DNA from: Citromicrobium bathyomarinum
GTDB lineage: Bacteria > Pseudomonadota > Alphaproteobacteria > Sphingomonadales > Sphingomonadaceae
NCBI RefSeq assembly: GCF_021021475.1
Contig: NZ_JAINWL010000001.1
Location: 1,054,001 to 1,118,000, forward strand
DNA length: 64,000 bases
Direction: 5' to 3'
The translations under genes and the position numbers were made by a program. Under the pieces are notes generated by a model. The model worked only from the letters and a program-made list of their open reading frames with translations, was not told where the DNA came from and searched no databases. Positions 8,346 to 17,243 of the stretch are shown here, piece by piece (the stretch's first letter is position 1; each line of letters starts with the position of its first letter).

Positions 8346-9818
8346 TTAATCTTCTTCCCAGCCGAATGCCTTGCGCATGATATAGGCGACCACGTTCTGC
8401 TCGATCACACCGTGGACCCGCTGCGATCCCGGGCCGGTGGCGAACAGCGCGACATCCTCGCCCCCGTGGGTTTCGGAGCCGAGCGGGACCAGCGACTGCT
8501 GCTGCGCCTGCGCGCCGGTTTCCGGCTCGCCGCGCTCCCCCTTCACCGCGCCCGGACCATTGGCGTAGCCGAGCGTGGTATACGGCTGCCCGTCGCCTGC
8601 GATCACCGCCGCGTCATTGGCCGCACCCGGATGATCCTCGTCCCCGCTGGCAGGCGGATGGACCAGGCCGAGGATCGGATTGCCGCGCTTGGGATAGCCC
8701 GCGATCGTGAACACGTGGCTGTGATCGGCGGTCACCAGGATCAGCGTCTCGTCCGGATCGGTATTGTCGACCGCGTACTGGATGGCGCGGGCGAACTCGA
8801 TCGTCTCCTCCAGCGCGTAGCCCGCCTTGCCCGCGTGGTGGCCGTGATCGATCCGGCCACCTTCGACCATCAGGTAATAGCCCGAGGGATCATCCGACAG
8901 GCGGCGGAGGGCTTCGGCGGTCATCTCGGTCAGGGTGGGCTCGCTCGTGTCCGGCTTGCGGTCGAGCTGGTAGGTCATGTGGCTCGGCGAAAAGAGCCCC
9001 AGCACCGGCCTGTCGAGCGGTGCTTTGCGCATCGCCTGCGTATCGGCCACGAAGGTGCCGCCCGTACGCGCGGCCCATTCGGCGGGAAGATTGGCCCCGG
9101 CGTCCTTGCGCTCGCCACCTTGACCGGTGCCCAGAAACTTGCGCGATCCGCCGCCCAGCGCGAGATCGAACGGGAATTCGACCAGCTGCTGCGCGAAGTC
9201 GGTGCACCCGAGCGCCTGCTGCGGAGCGGGCATGTCAGCGTCGGATTCCCAGTTGCGATCCGGGTTGTGGCCGTAAACCGCCGCCGGAGTCGCGTGAGTC
9301 AGCCGCGCGGTGCTGACGATGCCGACCGCCTTGCCATGCTCGAGCGCCTCTTGCGCGACCGTTTCCATCATGTGGCCCTGCGCCGCAGCGCAATCGCCGC
9401 GCGGCACGTCGGGCGCGGTGTTGATCACGCCGATCCGCGTCTTGGTCCGGGTGTTGAGCGCGGACGCGGTGCCCGCACTGTCGGCGACCTGCGCATCGGT
9501 GTTGTAGGTCTTGACCAGCGCGACATTGTCGAACTTTTCGAAGCTGAGCGAATTTTCCTCGCCCGTCTGGCCCTGCTGTTGCCCGGCAAGGATGCGCGCG
9601 GCGGTGATCGTTGAAATGCCCATCCCGTCACCGACGAACAGGATCACGTTCTTCGCCTTGCCCTGCGCTACTTGCCCCTGCTGCACAGGCGCGGCGGACT
9701 GCACCGCCGGGTCCGCGCCGTAGTAATTGGTAGTGGAGCTGCACGCCGCCAGCGGCAGTGCGATCAGCGCAAGGGCGGCGGCCCAGCGCCGGTGCGGGCG
9801 GGCGGAATGGCGGATCAT
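8346..9818 (-). CDS. Alkaline phosphatase, PhoA superfamily, lipoprotein
   Basis: This is a 490-residue secreted phosphomonoesterase. The N-terminus is a lipoprotein signal with lipobox LAAC (Cys26), so the enzyme is membrane-anchored, unlike soluble E. coli PhoA. Metal and active-site motifs are visible: FVGDGMG with Asp64, VADSAGTASA with the nucleophile Ser114, GGRIDHGHHAGK, TADHSHVF and GSETHGGEDVALFATGP near the C-terminus. The start at 9818 is supported by GGGAG just upstream. It is monocistronic. No clear Pho box was seen upstream. Substrate preference is unknown. Confidence 0.9.
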   Translation of the reverse strand: MIRHSARPHRRWAAALALIALPLAACSSTTNYYGADPAVQSAAPVQQGQVAQGKAKNVILFVGDGMGISTITAARILAGQQQGQTGEENSLSFEKFDNVALVKTYNTDAQVADSAGTASALNTRTKTRIGVINTAPDVPRGDCAAAQGHMMETVAQEALEHGKAVGIVSTARLTHATPAAVYGHNPDRNWESDADMPAPQQALGCTDFAQQLVEFPFDLALGGGSRKFLGTGQGGERKDAGANLPAEWAARTGGTFVADTQAMRKAPLDRPVLGLFSPSHMTYQLDRKPDTSEPTLTEMTAEALRRLSDDPSGYYLMVEGGRIDHGHHAGKAGYALEETIEFARAIQYAVDNTDPDETLILVTADHSHVFTIAGYPKRGNPILGLVHPPASGDEDHPGAANDAAVIAGDGQPYTTLGYANGPGAVKGERGEPETGAQAQQQSLVPLGSETHGGEDVALFATGPGSQRVHGVIEQNVVAYIMRKAFGWEED

Positions 9819-9967
9819 GGCAGGCTCCCTCAAGCGAATGGCTGAAACGAATGGCCGAATCGGCGTTCCCATGCCCCTCGCCGATGAATGAGACAAGCGT
9901 GCGACCGGTTGGCGCTTGTGATTCGTGCGCCTTGCGGGGGCCGGACCCCGCGCCTAAGTCCGCCGCC

Positions 9968-10765
9968 ATGGTTTCTGTCACCACATGGAATATCAATTCG
10001 GTCCGCCTGCGCATGCCGCTGGTCGAGCAATTCCTCACCGCCAACGCGCCCGACGTGCTGTGCCTGCAGGAGATCAAGTGCGTCGAGGAGCAGTTCCCTG
10101 CCAAGGCGTTCCGCGATCTCGGCTATGATCACATCGCGATCCACGGGCAGAAGGGCTATCACGGCGTCGCCACGGTCAGCCGCCTGCCCTTCAGGGAATT
10201 CTCCCGCCACGACTGGCAGGATAATGGCGAGGCGCGCCATATCGGCGTGCAGCTGACCGATCCCGTGCATCAGGGTATGGTGATCGAGAACGTCTACGTC
10301 CCCGCAGGCGGCGACGTGCCCGACCGCGAGGTAAACGCGAAGTTCGGCCAGAAGCTCGACTTTCTCGAACGCATGACGCGCTGGGCGGACACGGTCGACC
10401 AGCCAACGCTGATCGTCGGCGACTTCAACATCGCCCCGCTCGAAAGCGATGTGTGGAGCCACAAGCAGCTGCTCAAAGTGGTCAGCCACACGCCGGTCGA
10501 GGTCGAGGCGCTGCAACGCTTCATGGACGCGCACGGGTGGACCGATATCGGCCGCGAGCATGTGCCTGCGCCGGAGCGGTATTACAGCTGGTGGAGCTAT
10601 CGCAATCCCAACTGGCAGACCAACGACAAGGGTCGCCGACTCGACCACATGTGGGCCAGCCCCGATCTGGCGAAGCAGGCCACGCGGCACACGATTCTGG
10701 AAGAAGCGCGCAATTGGGAGCGGCCTTCGGACCATGTCCCGCTGACGACGGAGTTCGAGCTCTGA
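9968..10765 (+). CDS. xth: Exodeoxyribonuclease III
   Basis: This is a 265-residue AP endonuclease / 3'-5' exonuclease for base-excision repair. It has the EEP-fold motifs WNINSVR (7-13), LQEIK with the metal-binding Glu35, VGDFNIAP, KGRRLDHMWAS and the catalytic ERPSDHVPL near the end. The start at 9968 gives the normal family length; upstream in-frame codons are not part of the fold. The stop overlaps the proposed first codon of ribA, so the two genes are probably coupled. Confidence 0.93.
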   Translation: MVSVTTWNINSVRLRMPLVEQFLTANAPDVLCLQEIKCVEEQFPAKAFRDLGYDHIAIHGQKGYHGVATVSRLPFREFSRHDWQDNGEARHIGVQLTDPVHQGMVIENVYVPAGGDVPDREVNAKFGQKLDFLERMTRWADTVDQPTLIVGDFNIAPLESDVWSHKQLLKVVSHTPVEVEALQRFMDAHGWTDIGREHVPAPERYYSWWSYRNPNWQTNDKGRRLDHMWASPDLAKQATRHTILEEARNWERPSDHVPLTTEFEL

Positions 10766-11835
10766 GCGCGCAGGGCGCAGGCGGCAGCGCCCGCGCGCTG
10801 GCGCAGGCGATCGATGCGCTGCGCCACGGCTGGCCGATCCGCGTGGATGGCGGGCCCGCCCTGCTGCCCGTTGAAACCGCGGCGGAGCCTGACGCAAGCG
10901 GTGCGCGGATGCTGATCGCCGCGGCGCGCGCGCAGACCCTCAAGCTTGCCAACCAGCGGGATGCGGCGGTTCCGCACGCCCCGGTGCTGATCGAGGGGAG
11001 CGATGCCTTCACCCTCGATCTGGCGCGCGCGGTCGCCGACCCGGCGCTGGATCTCGCAAATCCGATGAAAGGTCCGTTTCGCGCAGTTGCGCTGCCCGAG
11101 GGAGAGTGGCCTGCAACCGCGCTGGAAATCGCGCGGCGCGCAGGCGTGCTGCCCGCCTTCATGATCGATCCGGCACCATGCGAAGACCCGCTAGACGTGA
11201 CCAGCGCCGATCTTGCCGCCTTCTCCGCCCCCGACACGCTGCGCATCGCGGCACGTTCCCGCCTGCCGACCTCCGCAGCCGAACAGGCCGAGATCGCGGT
11301 GTTCCGCTCGCCCGCAGACCTGCGCGAACATGCCGCGCTGATTATCGGGCAGCAGAATGCCGATCAGGTGCCGCTGGTGCGCCTGCACTCCGAATGTCTG
11401 ACCGGCGACGTGTTCGGCAGCCTCAAGTGCGATTGCGGCCCCCAGCTCGATGCCGCGCTCGCCACTTTCGCGCAGGAAGCAGAAGGCGGCGGTTATGGCG
11501 TGGTGCTCTACCTGCGGCAGGAAGGGCGCGGCATCGGCCTCGTCAACAAGCTGCGCGCCTATCAGCTGCAGGATCAGGGGCACGACACGGTCGAGGCGAA
11601 CCTGCGGCTCGGCCTGCCCGACGAGGCACGAGACTTTCCCATTGCGGGACGCATGCTTTCACTACTGGGGATTCCACGCATACGTCTGCTGACCAATAAC
11701 CCGGCGAAGGTTACCGCGCTGGCCGAATCAGGCATCACCATCGTCGAAAGGGTTCCCTTGAGCGCGGGCATCAACCCCCACAACACACGCTATCTCGCGA
11801 CCAAACGCGATCGTTCCGGCCACCTTTTGCCATGA
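10762..11835 (+). CDS. ribA: GTP cyclohydrolase II
   Basis: This catalyses the first committed step of riboflavin synthesis, converting GTP to diaminohydroxypyrimidine ribosyl phosphate. The C-terminal GCH II domain has the zinc-binding RLHSECLTGDVFGSLKCDCGPQ stretch, split here as HSECLTGD and KCDCGPQ, then LRQEGRGIGLVNKLRAYQLQ. About 170 residues precede it, as in other alphaproteobacterial RibA proteins; this part has no catalytic motif I recognise. The start is uncertain: no ATG lies near the xth end. CTG at 10762 would overlap the xth stop (CTGA); TTG at 10714 or GTG at 10843 are alternatives. The stop overlaps the next gene by ATGA. Confidence 0.85.
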   Translation: MSAQGAGGSARALAQAIDALRHGWPIRVDGGPALLPVETAAEPDASGARMLIAAARAQTLKLANQRDAAVPHAPVLIEGSDAFTLDLARAVADPALDLANPMKGPFRAVALPEGEWPATALEIARRAGVLPAFMIDPAPCEDPLDVTSADLAAFSAPDTLRIAARSRLPTSAAEQAEIAVFRSPADLREHAALIIGQQNADQVPLVRLHSECLTGDVFGSLKCDCGPQLDAALATFAQEAEGGGYGVVLYLRQEGRGIGLVNKLRAYQLQDQGHDTVEANLRLGLPDEARDFPIAGRMLSLLGIPRIRLLTNNPAKVTALAESGITIVERVPLSAGINPHNTRYLATKRDRSGHLLP

Positions 11836-12356
11836 GGTTGCCGACCATCCGGGAAGAGGTCGAAAAAGACATCCCGGCGATCCGAGCTCTCTCCCGCGCT
11901 GCCTTTGCGCGTGCGCAGCGGCCGCGGGGTAACGAGCCGGAGATCGTCGACGCGCTGCGCCGGGACGGAGACCTGGCGCTGTCGCTGGTGGCGACCAATA
12001 TGGACGAGGCGGTGATCGGCCACCTCGCGTTTTCGCCGGTCAAGATCTCGGACGGCACGCAGGGCTGGTACGCGGCCGGGCCGATTGCGGTGATGCCGAC
12101 GCGGCAGCGCACGGGGATCGGTGCACATCTTGCAACCCAGAGCATCACCTACCTTATGCAGATGGATGCCAGGGGTATCGTGCTGGTGGGCGATCCGGGA
12201 TATTACGCCCGCTTCGGGTTCCATCCCGATCCCGATCTCATCCTGCCGGGCGTTCCGCCGGAGTTCTTTCAGGTCCGGACACTGGCCGACGGTCCACTGC
12301 CCAAGGGCACGGTCACTTACGCGCCGGCCTTCGGCGAGATGCCGTCCAAGCTCTAG
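11832..12356 (+). CDS. GNAT-family N-acetyltransferase
   Basis: This is a 174-residue acetyltransferase of the YhbS-like GNAT group. The acetyl-CoA binding stretch is GPIAVMPTRQRTGIGAHL, and the typical GDPGYYARFGF follows. The acceptor substrate cannot be predicted. The start overlaps the ribA stop (ATGA), so it is translationally coupled to ribA. Its stop codon shares bases with the stop of the opposing gene: the four bases CTAG at 12353-12356 serve both. Confidence 0.85.
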   Translation: MRLPTIREEVEKDIPAIRALSRAAFARAQRPRGNEPEIVDALRRDGDLALSLVATNMDEAVIGHLAFSPVKISDGTQGWYAAGPIAVMPTRQRTGIGAHLATQSITYLMQMDARGIVLVGDPGYYARFGFHPDPDLILPGVPPEFFQVRTLADGPLPKGTVTYAPAFGEMPSKL

Positions 12357-13363
12357 CGCCGCTGGAAGGGTGTGAGGCCGGCACCCAGACGGTTGTCGTC
12401 GATCCTCAGATTGGCCCCGGTCCAGTCCGCCACGAAGGCCGACTGGCGCGACAGCGAGGGCACGAAACGCGCGTCGTTGCCCGCGATCACCAGCCCGTCT
12501 GAACTATGGGTTTGCTCTTCGGCACCCACTGCGATGAACGCGGAGTAGTTCTCCTTGTCCTCGCCCTGGACGAACCAGTTATTGGTGATCTGCCCGCGCG
12601 CACCCTGCGGCAGGTCGATCATGTAATTGGTTTCGCGGCCATTCGAATCGTCGAAGCTGGAGGCCGCGATCTCGACCATCGCCGCGCGCGCCTTCACGTA
12701 ATGGCCGCCCGTGCCCTGTTCGAACCGGCTGCGGGTCACGCGCAGGTGGCCGATATCGCCGGTATAGATCGAATGGGCGCAGCCGCCCGAGTTCTCGCAG
12801 GTGCCCAGCCGGGTGAAGGTGGATCGGTCGACCACCAGCCGCATCTGGTCGTCATGGCCGGTCAGGATGCCCTGCTGGCTATCGCGAAACCAGGAATTGG
12901 CCACGGTCAGCGTGCCCGCTTCCTGGCGGATACCCGCGCCATTGCCGTCCGCGACCGCGATATTGCTGAAGATAAGGCCCGAAACGCTCGCCTCGGTGCC
13001 GCGCAGGACCAGCGCCGCCTTGCCTTCGCACGCGGTGCCGGTGAACTCGGCACTGCCCGGCTCGCTCGCAAGAAAAGCGATCCTTCCTGCCTGCTGCACC
13101 GCGCACTGGCGATAGGTGCCCGGCGCGATGGCGATGCTGCCCTCGCCCGATCCGATCGCATCGACGGCGGCCTGCAAGGTGGGGTATCCACGATTGGTCT
13201 CGACCACGACGAACGGGGGGTTGGGCGTCTGCGCCATCAGCGCCGCCAGCGGGATCAGCGCGATCGCCGCCACCGCGACCAGCGTGGCCAGAAGCATCGA
13301 CGGTCGGCCAAGCACGGGCCGATCGACGAAGGTGGGGCTGATGCGGTCGCTGTCGTGGGTCAT
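12353..13363 (-). CDS. Membrane-anchored right-handed beta-helix protein
   Basis: This is a 336-residue protein of unknown function. One N-terminal membrane segment (about residues 22-45) is followed by a periplasmic domain. That domain begins with TLQAAVDAIGSGEGSIAIAPGTY, the entry strand seen in pectin-lyase-like beta-helix proteins. The rest has repeated short Gly/Asn turns (for example VANSWFRDSQQGI, ITNNWFVQGE) that fit stacked coils. No catalytic residues are recognised. I chose the ATG at 13363 because it sits just before the membrane segment. Confidence 0.65.
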   Translation of the reverse strand: MTHDSDRISPTFVDRPVLGRPSMLLATLVAVAAIALIPLAALMAQTPNPPFVVVETNRGYPTLQAAVDAIGSGEGSIAIAPGTYRQCAVQQAGRIAFLASEPGSAEFTGTACEGKAALVLRGTEASVSGLIFSNIAVADGNGAGIRQEAGTLTVANSWFRDSQQGILTGHDDQMRLVVDRSTFTRLGTCENSGGCAHSIYTGDIGHLRVTRSRFEQGTGGHYVKARAAMVEIAASSFDDSNGRETNYMIDLPQGARGQITNNWFVQGEDKENYSAFIAVGAEEQTHSSDGLVIAGNDARFVPSLSRQSAFVADWTGANLRIDDNRLGAGLTPFQRR

Positions 13364-13528
13364 GGGCGACAGGCGTAGGATGGAATGGTTAACAAGCCGC
13401 AAAGCCTTTGCATGCTGAATGGGCCGCATTTCCCTTTGCCCCGGGCGCGCAGCTCTGCTTAGTTTGCGCCAGCGCGCGCGGCGCATGCCTGCCGCCCCGC
13501 GCGGCATATTCCAACGGAGGATCCGCAC

Positions 13529-13864
13529 ATGAAATTCACGACCCGGATGGGGCTGGCTGGGGTGCTCGGCGCGAGTGCGCTGGCGCTGGCCGCCTGTGGC
13601 GATTCGAACGACGCGAGTGACGAGGTCGTTGCCGAAGATGTCGAGGTAGTCGCCGACGACGCGATGAGCGGCGTCGCAGACGAGCCGATCGAAGACGACT
13701 CGGCCATGCCCGAAGCGCCGCCGCCCGCCCCGGCGAGCGAAGGCCCCACCGCCGAAGAACGCGCCGAGGCCGATCGCGAGAAGATGCAGAGCGATGCCGA
13801 GGCAGCGGAAGCGGCAGCCGCCGACATCCAGGCCGAACTGCAGAACATGCAGACCGAAAACTGA
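13529..13864 (+). CDS. Small acidic lipoprotein
   Basis: This is a 111-residue predicted lipoprotein with signal peptide and lipobox LAAC (Cys23). The mature part is very acidic (many Asp/Glu) and low in complexity, with a Pro-rich stretch (PPPAPASEG). A charged, probably helical end follows, rich in Ala, Glu and Gln. GGAGGA lies just before the start. It is monocistronic with its own terminator. I recognise no family. It resembles in style, but not in sequence, the acidic repeat lipoprotein at 18290-18562. Confidence 0.75.
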   Translation: MKFTTRMGLAGVLGASALALAACGDSNDASDEVVAEDVEVVADDAMSGVADEPIEDDSAMPEAPPPAPASEGPTAEERAEADREKMQSDAEAAEAAAADIQAELQNMQTEN

Positions 13865-13869
13865 GTATG

Positions 13870-13907
13870 GCCTGGGCGGCCCGCGGGACGGGGCGCCCGG
13901 GCTTTCT
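13870..13907 (+). terminator. Terminator after the acidic lipoprotein
   Basis: A 9-bp stem (13870-13878 with 13894-13902, one U-G pair) is followed by TTTCT. It starts 6 nt after the lipoprotein stop. Confidence 0.65.
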
Positions 13908-13935
13908 GCCGCGATAAAAAAGACAAGGGATGATC

Positions 13936-15105
13936 ATGTCGGGAATGGATGCCGAGGTCTTCGACCAGTTTATCGAACAGCTGTGGCGCTACGTGCACGA
14001 ACGGCTGATCCCTGCTGAGAAAGACGTGATCGCGGCCAACGCGATTCCAGAAGAAATTCTCGACGAGATGCGCGAGATGGGCCTGTTCGGCCTGACCATG
14101 CCGGAGGAATACGGCGGCGCAGGGATGAACACCTCGCAATATGTCGAGACGATCCGTGTGCTGTCCTACGCCCTGCCGGCCTATCGCTCGATCACCTCGA
14201 TCAACCTCGGCATGGTGTGCACCGCGCTGAAGAAGTCGGGCACAGAGGCGCAGAAGGCCGAGTGGCTGCCCCGCCTTGCCGCGGGCGAAATCGCGTGTTT
14301 CGGCCTGACCGAGCCGGGCAGCGGCTCCGACAGCGCCGCGATGCAGACCACCGCGGTGAAGGACGGCAACGGCTATCGTCTGAACGGCTCGAAACGCTAC
14401 ATCACCAACGCGCCCTTCGCGAAGCTGGGCCTGATCATGGCGCGCACCAGCAAGGAACCGCTGCCCAAGAACGCGCACGTTTCCGCGTTCCTCGTCGACA
14501 TGGAGAAGGCGGGGGTCACTGTGGGCAAGCCCGACAAGAAGATGGGCCAGGAAGGCAGCCAGATCGCCGACATCTATCTCGACGATGTGCACGTCGATGG
14601 CGACGCGCTGCTCGGCGGCGAGGAAGGCCAGGGCTTCCGCACCGCGATGATGAGCCTCGACAACGGGCGGCTCTCCGTCGCGGCGGCGAGCGCGGGCTAC
14701 GCGCGCCGCATCCTCGATACCGCGATGCGTTACGCCCAGGACCGCAAGGCCTTCGGCGAGCCGATCAACCAGTTCCAGCTGATCCAGGCGATGCTCGCCG
14801 ATAGCGAGGCGGAAATCTACGCCGCCGAATGCATGCTCAAGGACGCGACCGCCAAGGTCGATGCGGACGAGCCCTCGCTGCTGCCCGCCGCCAGCACCAA
14901 GCTGTTCGCCTCCGAGATGTGCAACCGCGTGGCGGATCGCTGCGTACAGATCCACGGCGGTGCGGGCTATCTGGCCGAATACGAGGCAGAGCGGTTCTAT
15001 CGCGACAGCCGGATCTACACGATCTACGAAGGCACCAGCCAGATCATGCAGCTGGTGATCGCCAAGGCCATGCTGCGCAACTTCGCCAATGGGGCGCAGG
15101 GCTGA
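13936..15105 (+). CDS. Acyl-CoA dehydrogenase
   Basis: This is a 389-residue FAD-dependent acyl-CoA dehydrogenase, forming the trans-2,3 double bond of an acyl-CoA thioester. All three domains are present. The FAD/substrate motif CFGLTEPGSGSDSAAM is at about residues 118-133, and the C-terminal helical domain has QDRKAFGEPINQFQ. The catalytic Glu is expected in RIYTIYEGTSQIMQ near residue 365. I prefer the ATG at 13936, which lies 5 nt after AAGGGA; ATGs at 13930 and 13945 are also possible. It is first in a three-gene operon; its stop overlaps the thiolase start by one base (TGATG). Confidence 0.92.
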   Translation: MSGMDAEVFDQFIEQLWRYVHERLIPAEKDVIAANAIPEEILDEMREMGLFGLTMPEEYGGAGMNTSQYVETIRVLSYALPAYRSITSINLGMVCTALKKSGTEAQKAEWLPRLAAGEIACFGLTEPGSGSDSAAMQTTAVKDGNGYRLNGSKRYITNAPFAKLGLIMARTSKEPLPKNAHVSAFLVDMEKAGVTVGKPDKKMGQEGSQIADIYLDDVHVDGDALLGGEEGQGFRTAMMSLDNGRLSVAAASAGYARRILDTAMRYAQDRKAFGEPINQFQLIQAMLADSEAEIYAAECMLKDATAKVDADEPSLLPAASTKLFASEMCNRVADRCVQIHGGAGYLAEYEAERFYRDSRIYTIYEGTSQIMQLVIAKAMLRNFANGAQG

Positions 15106-16325
15106 TGGCTGAGCTGCGCCGCGCCGCGATCGTCTCGCCGCTCCGCACGCCCGTGGGGCGGTTCCTTGGGACGCTCACCCCGCTTGAGGCGGGGCCGCTC
15201 GCCGCGATTATCATCAAGGCGCTGGTCGAACGCTCGGGCGTCGATCCCTCGCGCGTCGACGACGTTGTCTTCGCGCAAGGCTACGGCAGCGGCGAAGCAC
15301 CGGCGATCGGGCGCTGGTCCTGGCTTGCCGCCGACATGCCGATCGAGACGCCCGGCTTCCAGCTGGACCGGCGCTGCGGGTCGGGCCTTCAGGCGGTGAT
15401 CGAGGCGGCGATGATGGTGCAGACCGGCGCGGCGGACTGCGTGCTGGCGGGCGGCGTCGAGTCGATGTCCAATGTCGAGCACTACACGACCAAGGCGCGC
15501 CAAGGCGCGAAGATGGGCGACCTCTCGCTCTACGACCGGCTGACGCGCGGCCGCCTGATGAGCCAGCCGATCGAGCGCTTCGGCGTGATCTCGGGCATGA
15601 TCGAGACGGCGGAGAACCTCGCCAAGGATTACGACATCAGCCGCGAGGCGGCGGATGAGTACGCGGTCGCCTCGCACCAGAAGGCCGCTGCCGCGTGGGA
15701 CGCAGGCAAGTTTGATGCACAGCTGGTGCCAGTCGATGTGCCGCAGCGCCGCAAAGATCCGATCCGCTTCGACCGCGACGAAGGCTTTCGTCCCGATGCC
15801 TCGATGGAAAGCCTCGGATCCTTGCGCGCGATCGAGAAGGACGGGATCGTCACCGCGGGCAATGCCAGCCAGCAGAACGACGCCGCCGCCGCGTGCCTCG
15901 TCGTCTCGGAAGACAAGCTGGCCGAGCTCGGCCTCGAACCGCTGCTGTGGTTCGAAGGCTGGGCCGCCGCAGGCTGCGATCCGGCGCGCATGGGGATCGG
16001 CCCCGTGCCAGCCACCGAGCGGCTCTTCGCACGCACCGGTAAAGGCTGGGACGATATCGATCTGGTCGAACTGAACGAGGCGTTCGCGCCGCAGGTGCTC
16101 GCCGTGCTCAAGGGCTGGGGCTGGAGCGAAGACGATTCGCGCCGCGACATGCTCAACGTCAATGGCTCGGGCATCTCGCTCGGCCACCCGATCGGTGCGA
16201 CCGGCGTGCGCATTCTCACGGATATGGCACACGAGCTGCACCGGCGCGAAGGGCGCTACGCGCTCGAGACGATGTGCATCGGCGGCGGACAGGGCCTCGC
16301 CGCGCTGTTCGAACGCGCCGCCTGA
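15105..16325 (+). CDS. Acetyl-CoA C-acyltransferase (thiolase)
   Basis: This is a 406-residue thiolase that cleaves 3-ketoacyl-CoA or condenses acetyl-CoA. The acyl-accepting Cys lies in LDRRCGSGLQAV. The other catalytic motifs are NVNGSGISLGHPIGATG (His) and ETMCIGGGQGLA (second Cys). It overlaps both neighbours by one base, and with the dehydrogenase and hydratase it could run most of a beta-oxidation-like sequence. Chain-length preference cannot be read from the sequence. It is distinct from the second thiolase at 27377-28558. Confidence 0.92.
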   Translation: MAELRRAAIVSPLRTPVGRFLGTLTPLEAGPLAAIIIKALVERSGVDPSRVDDVVFAQGYGSGEAPAIGRWSWLAADMPIETPGFQLDRRCGSGLQAVIEAAMMVQTGAADCVLAGGVESMSNVEHYTTKARQGAKMGDLSLYDRLTRGRLMSQPIERFGVISGMIETAENLAKDYDISREAADEYAVASHQKAAAAWDAGKFDAQLVPVDVPQRRKDPIRFDRDEGFRPDASMESLGSLRAIEKDGIVTAGNASQQNDAAAACLVVSEDKLAELGLEPLLWFEGWAAAGCDPARMGIGPVPATERLFARTGKGWDDIDLVELNEAFAPQVLAVLKGWGWSEDDSRRDMLNVNGSGISLGHPIGATGVRILTDMAHELHRREGRYALETMCIGGGQGLAALFERAA

Positions 16326-17173
16326 TGGCCACCGACTGGTCCGACTGGATCGGGCGCGAGGCGCGCGCTGCCGAACGCCTCGACGAGTCGCTGGCGGCGC
16401 GCTGGCTCGCCACGCTCGACCTCACTGCGCCTGAGGGTGCCGTGTTGCCGCAGGGCATCCACTTCGCGCTGTGCACCCCGCAGGCGCCGACCGCGATGCT
16501 GGGCGAGGACGGGCATCCGGCAAGGTCGGACGACCCGGCAAGCCTCTACCCGCCGATCGACCTGCCCCGGCGGATGTGGGCGGGCAGCGAGATCGCGTTC
16601 CTGCGCCCCTTGATGCTCGGCGACCGGATCGACAAGCTCAGCCGCGTGGTCAGCCTTTCGGAAAAGGAAGGGCGCAGCGGTCGCCTCGCCTTTCTGGAGC
16701 TGGAACACGAGATCGCCGCCAATGGCGAGCCCGCAATCCGCGAACGTCAGACGCTGGTCTATCGCGAAACCGCCGCACCCGATACGGCGCTGGTGCCGCC
16801 AGTGGTGGGCGAAAAGCTGTTCGATCCCAAGGCGTGGGACCGGGTGCAGACGATGGTGCCGTCCGAAGCGCTGCTGTTTCGCTTCTCCGCACTCACCTTC
16901 AACACGCACCGGATCCACTACGATGCGCCCTACGCCCGCGATATCGAGCGCTATCGCGGCCCGGTGGTCCACGGCCCGCTGATCGCGACCCTGCTTTTGC
17001 AATTGGCCGCGGAGGTCGCGGGCCCGGTTGGCGCCTTCGGTTTCTCGGCGCGCTCACCCGCAATCGCGGGCGACATTCTGCACCTGGCCGTTCGCGAGCA
17101 GGGAAATGCGTTGGAACTGGCCGCGCTCAATGCTGCGGGCGCGGTGCTGACGACGGCCCACGCCGAGCGCTGA
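16325..17173 (+). CDS. MaoC/FAS1-like hot-dog dehydratase (mesaconyl-C4-CoA hydratase-like)
   Basis: This is a 282-residue double hot-dog enzyme of the group that includes 3-methylfumaryl-CoA (mesaconyl-C4-CoA) hydratase and HTD2. The C-terminal hydratase motif is seen as NTHRIHYDAPYARD followed by GPVVHGPLIATLLLQL. The N-terminal half carries the FAS1-like pattern ending PRRMWAGSEIAF. The start overlaps the thiolase stop (TGATG). In context it would hydrate an enoyl-CoA made by the dehydrogenase; the exact substrate is unknown. Confidence 0.85.
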   Translation: MATDWSDWIGREARAAERLDESLAARWLATLDLTAPEGAVLPQGIHFALCTPQAPTAMLGEDGHPARSDDPASLYPPIDLPRRMWAGSEIAFLRPLMLGDRIDKLSRVVSLSEKEGRSGRLAFLELEHEIAANGEPAIRERQTLVYRETAAPDTALVPPVVGEKLFDPKAWDRVQTMVPSEALLFRFSALTFNTHRIHYDAPYARDIERYRGPVVHGPLIATLLLQLAAEVAGPVGAFGFSARSPAIAGDILHLAVREQGNALELAALNAAGAVLTTAHAER

Positions 17174-17207
17174 CTTCAACTCGGTTCGTCGTTAAAATCG
17201 GCATAAA

Positions 17208-17236
17208 TTGTTTCGTTACCCGCGAAGTGCTATCTG
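17208..17236 (+). promoter_or_regulatory. Possible phhA promoter, leaderless geometry
   Basis: TTGTTT (17208-17213) and TATCTG (17231-17236) are 17 nt apart. The phhA ATG begins 7 nt after the second box, so transcription would start at or beside the start codon. No ribosome-binding sequence precedes the ATG. Both boxes are weak matches. Confidence 0.3.
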
Positions 17237-17243
17237 CACGGAC

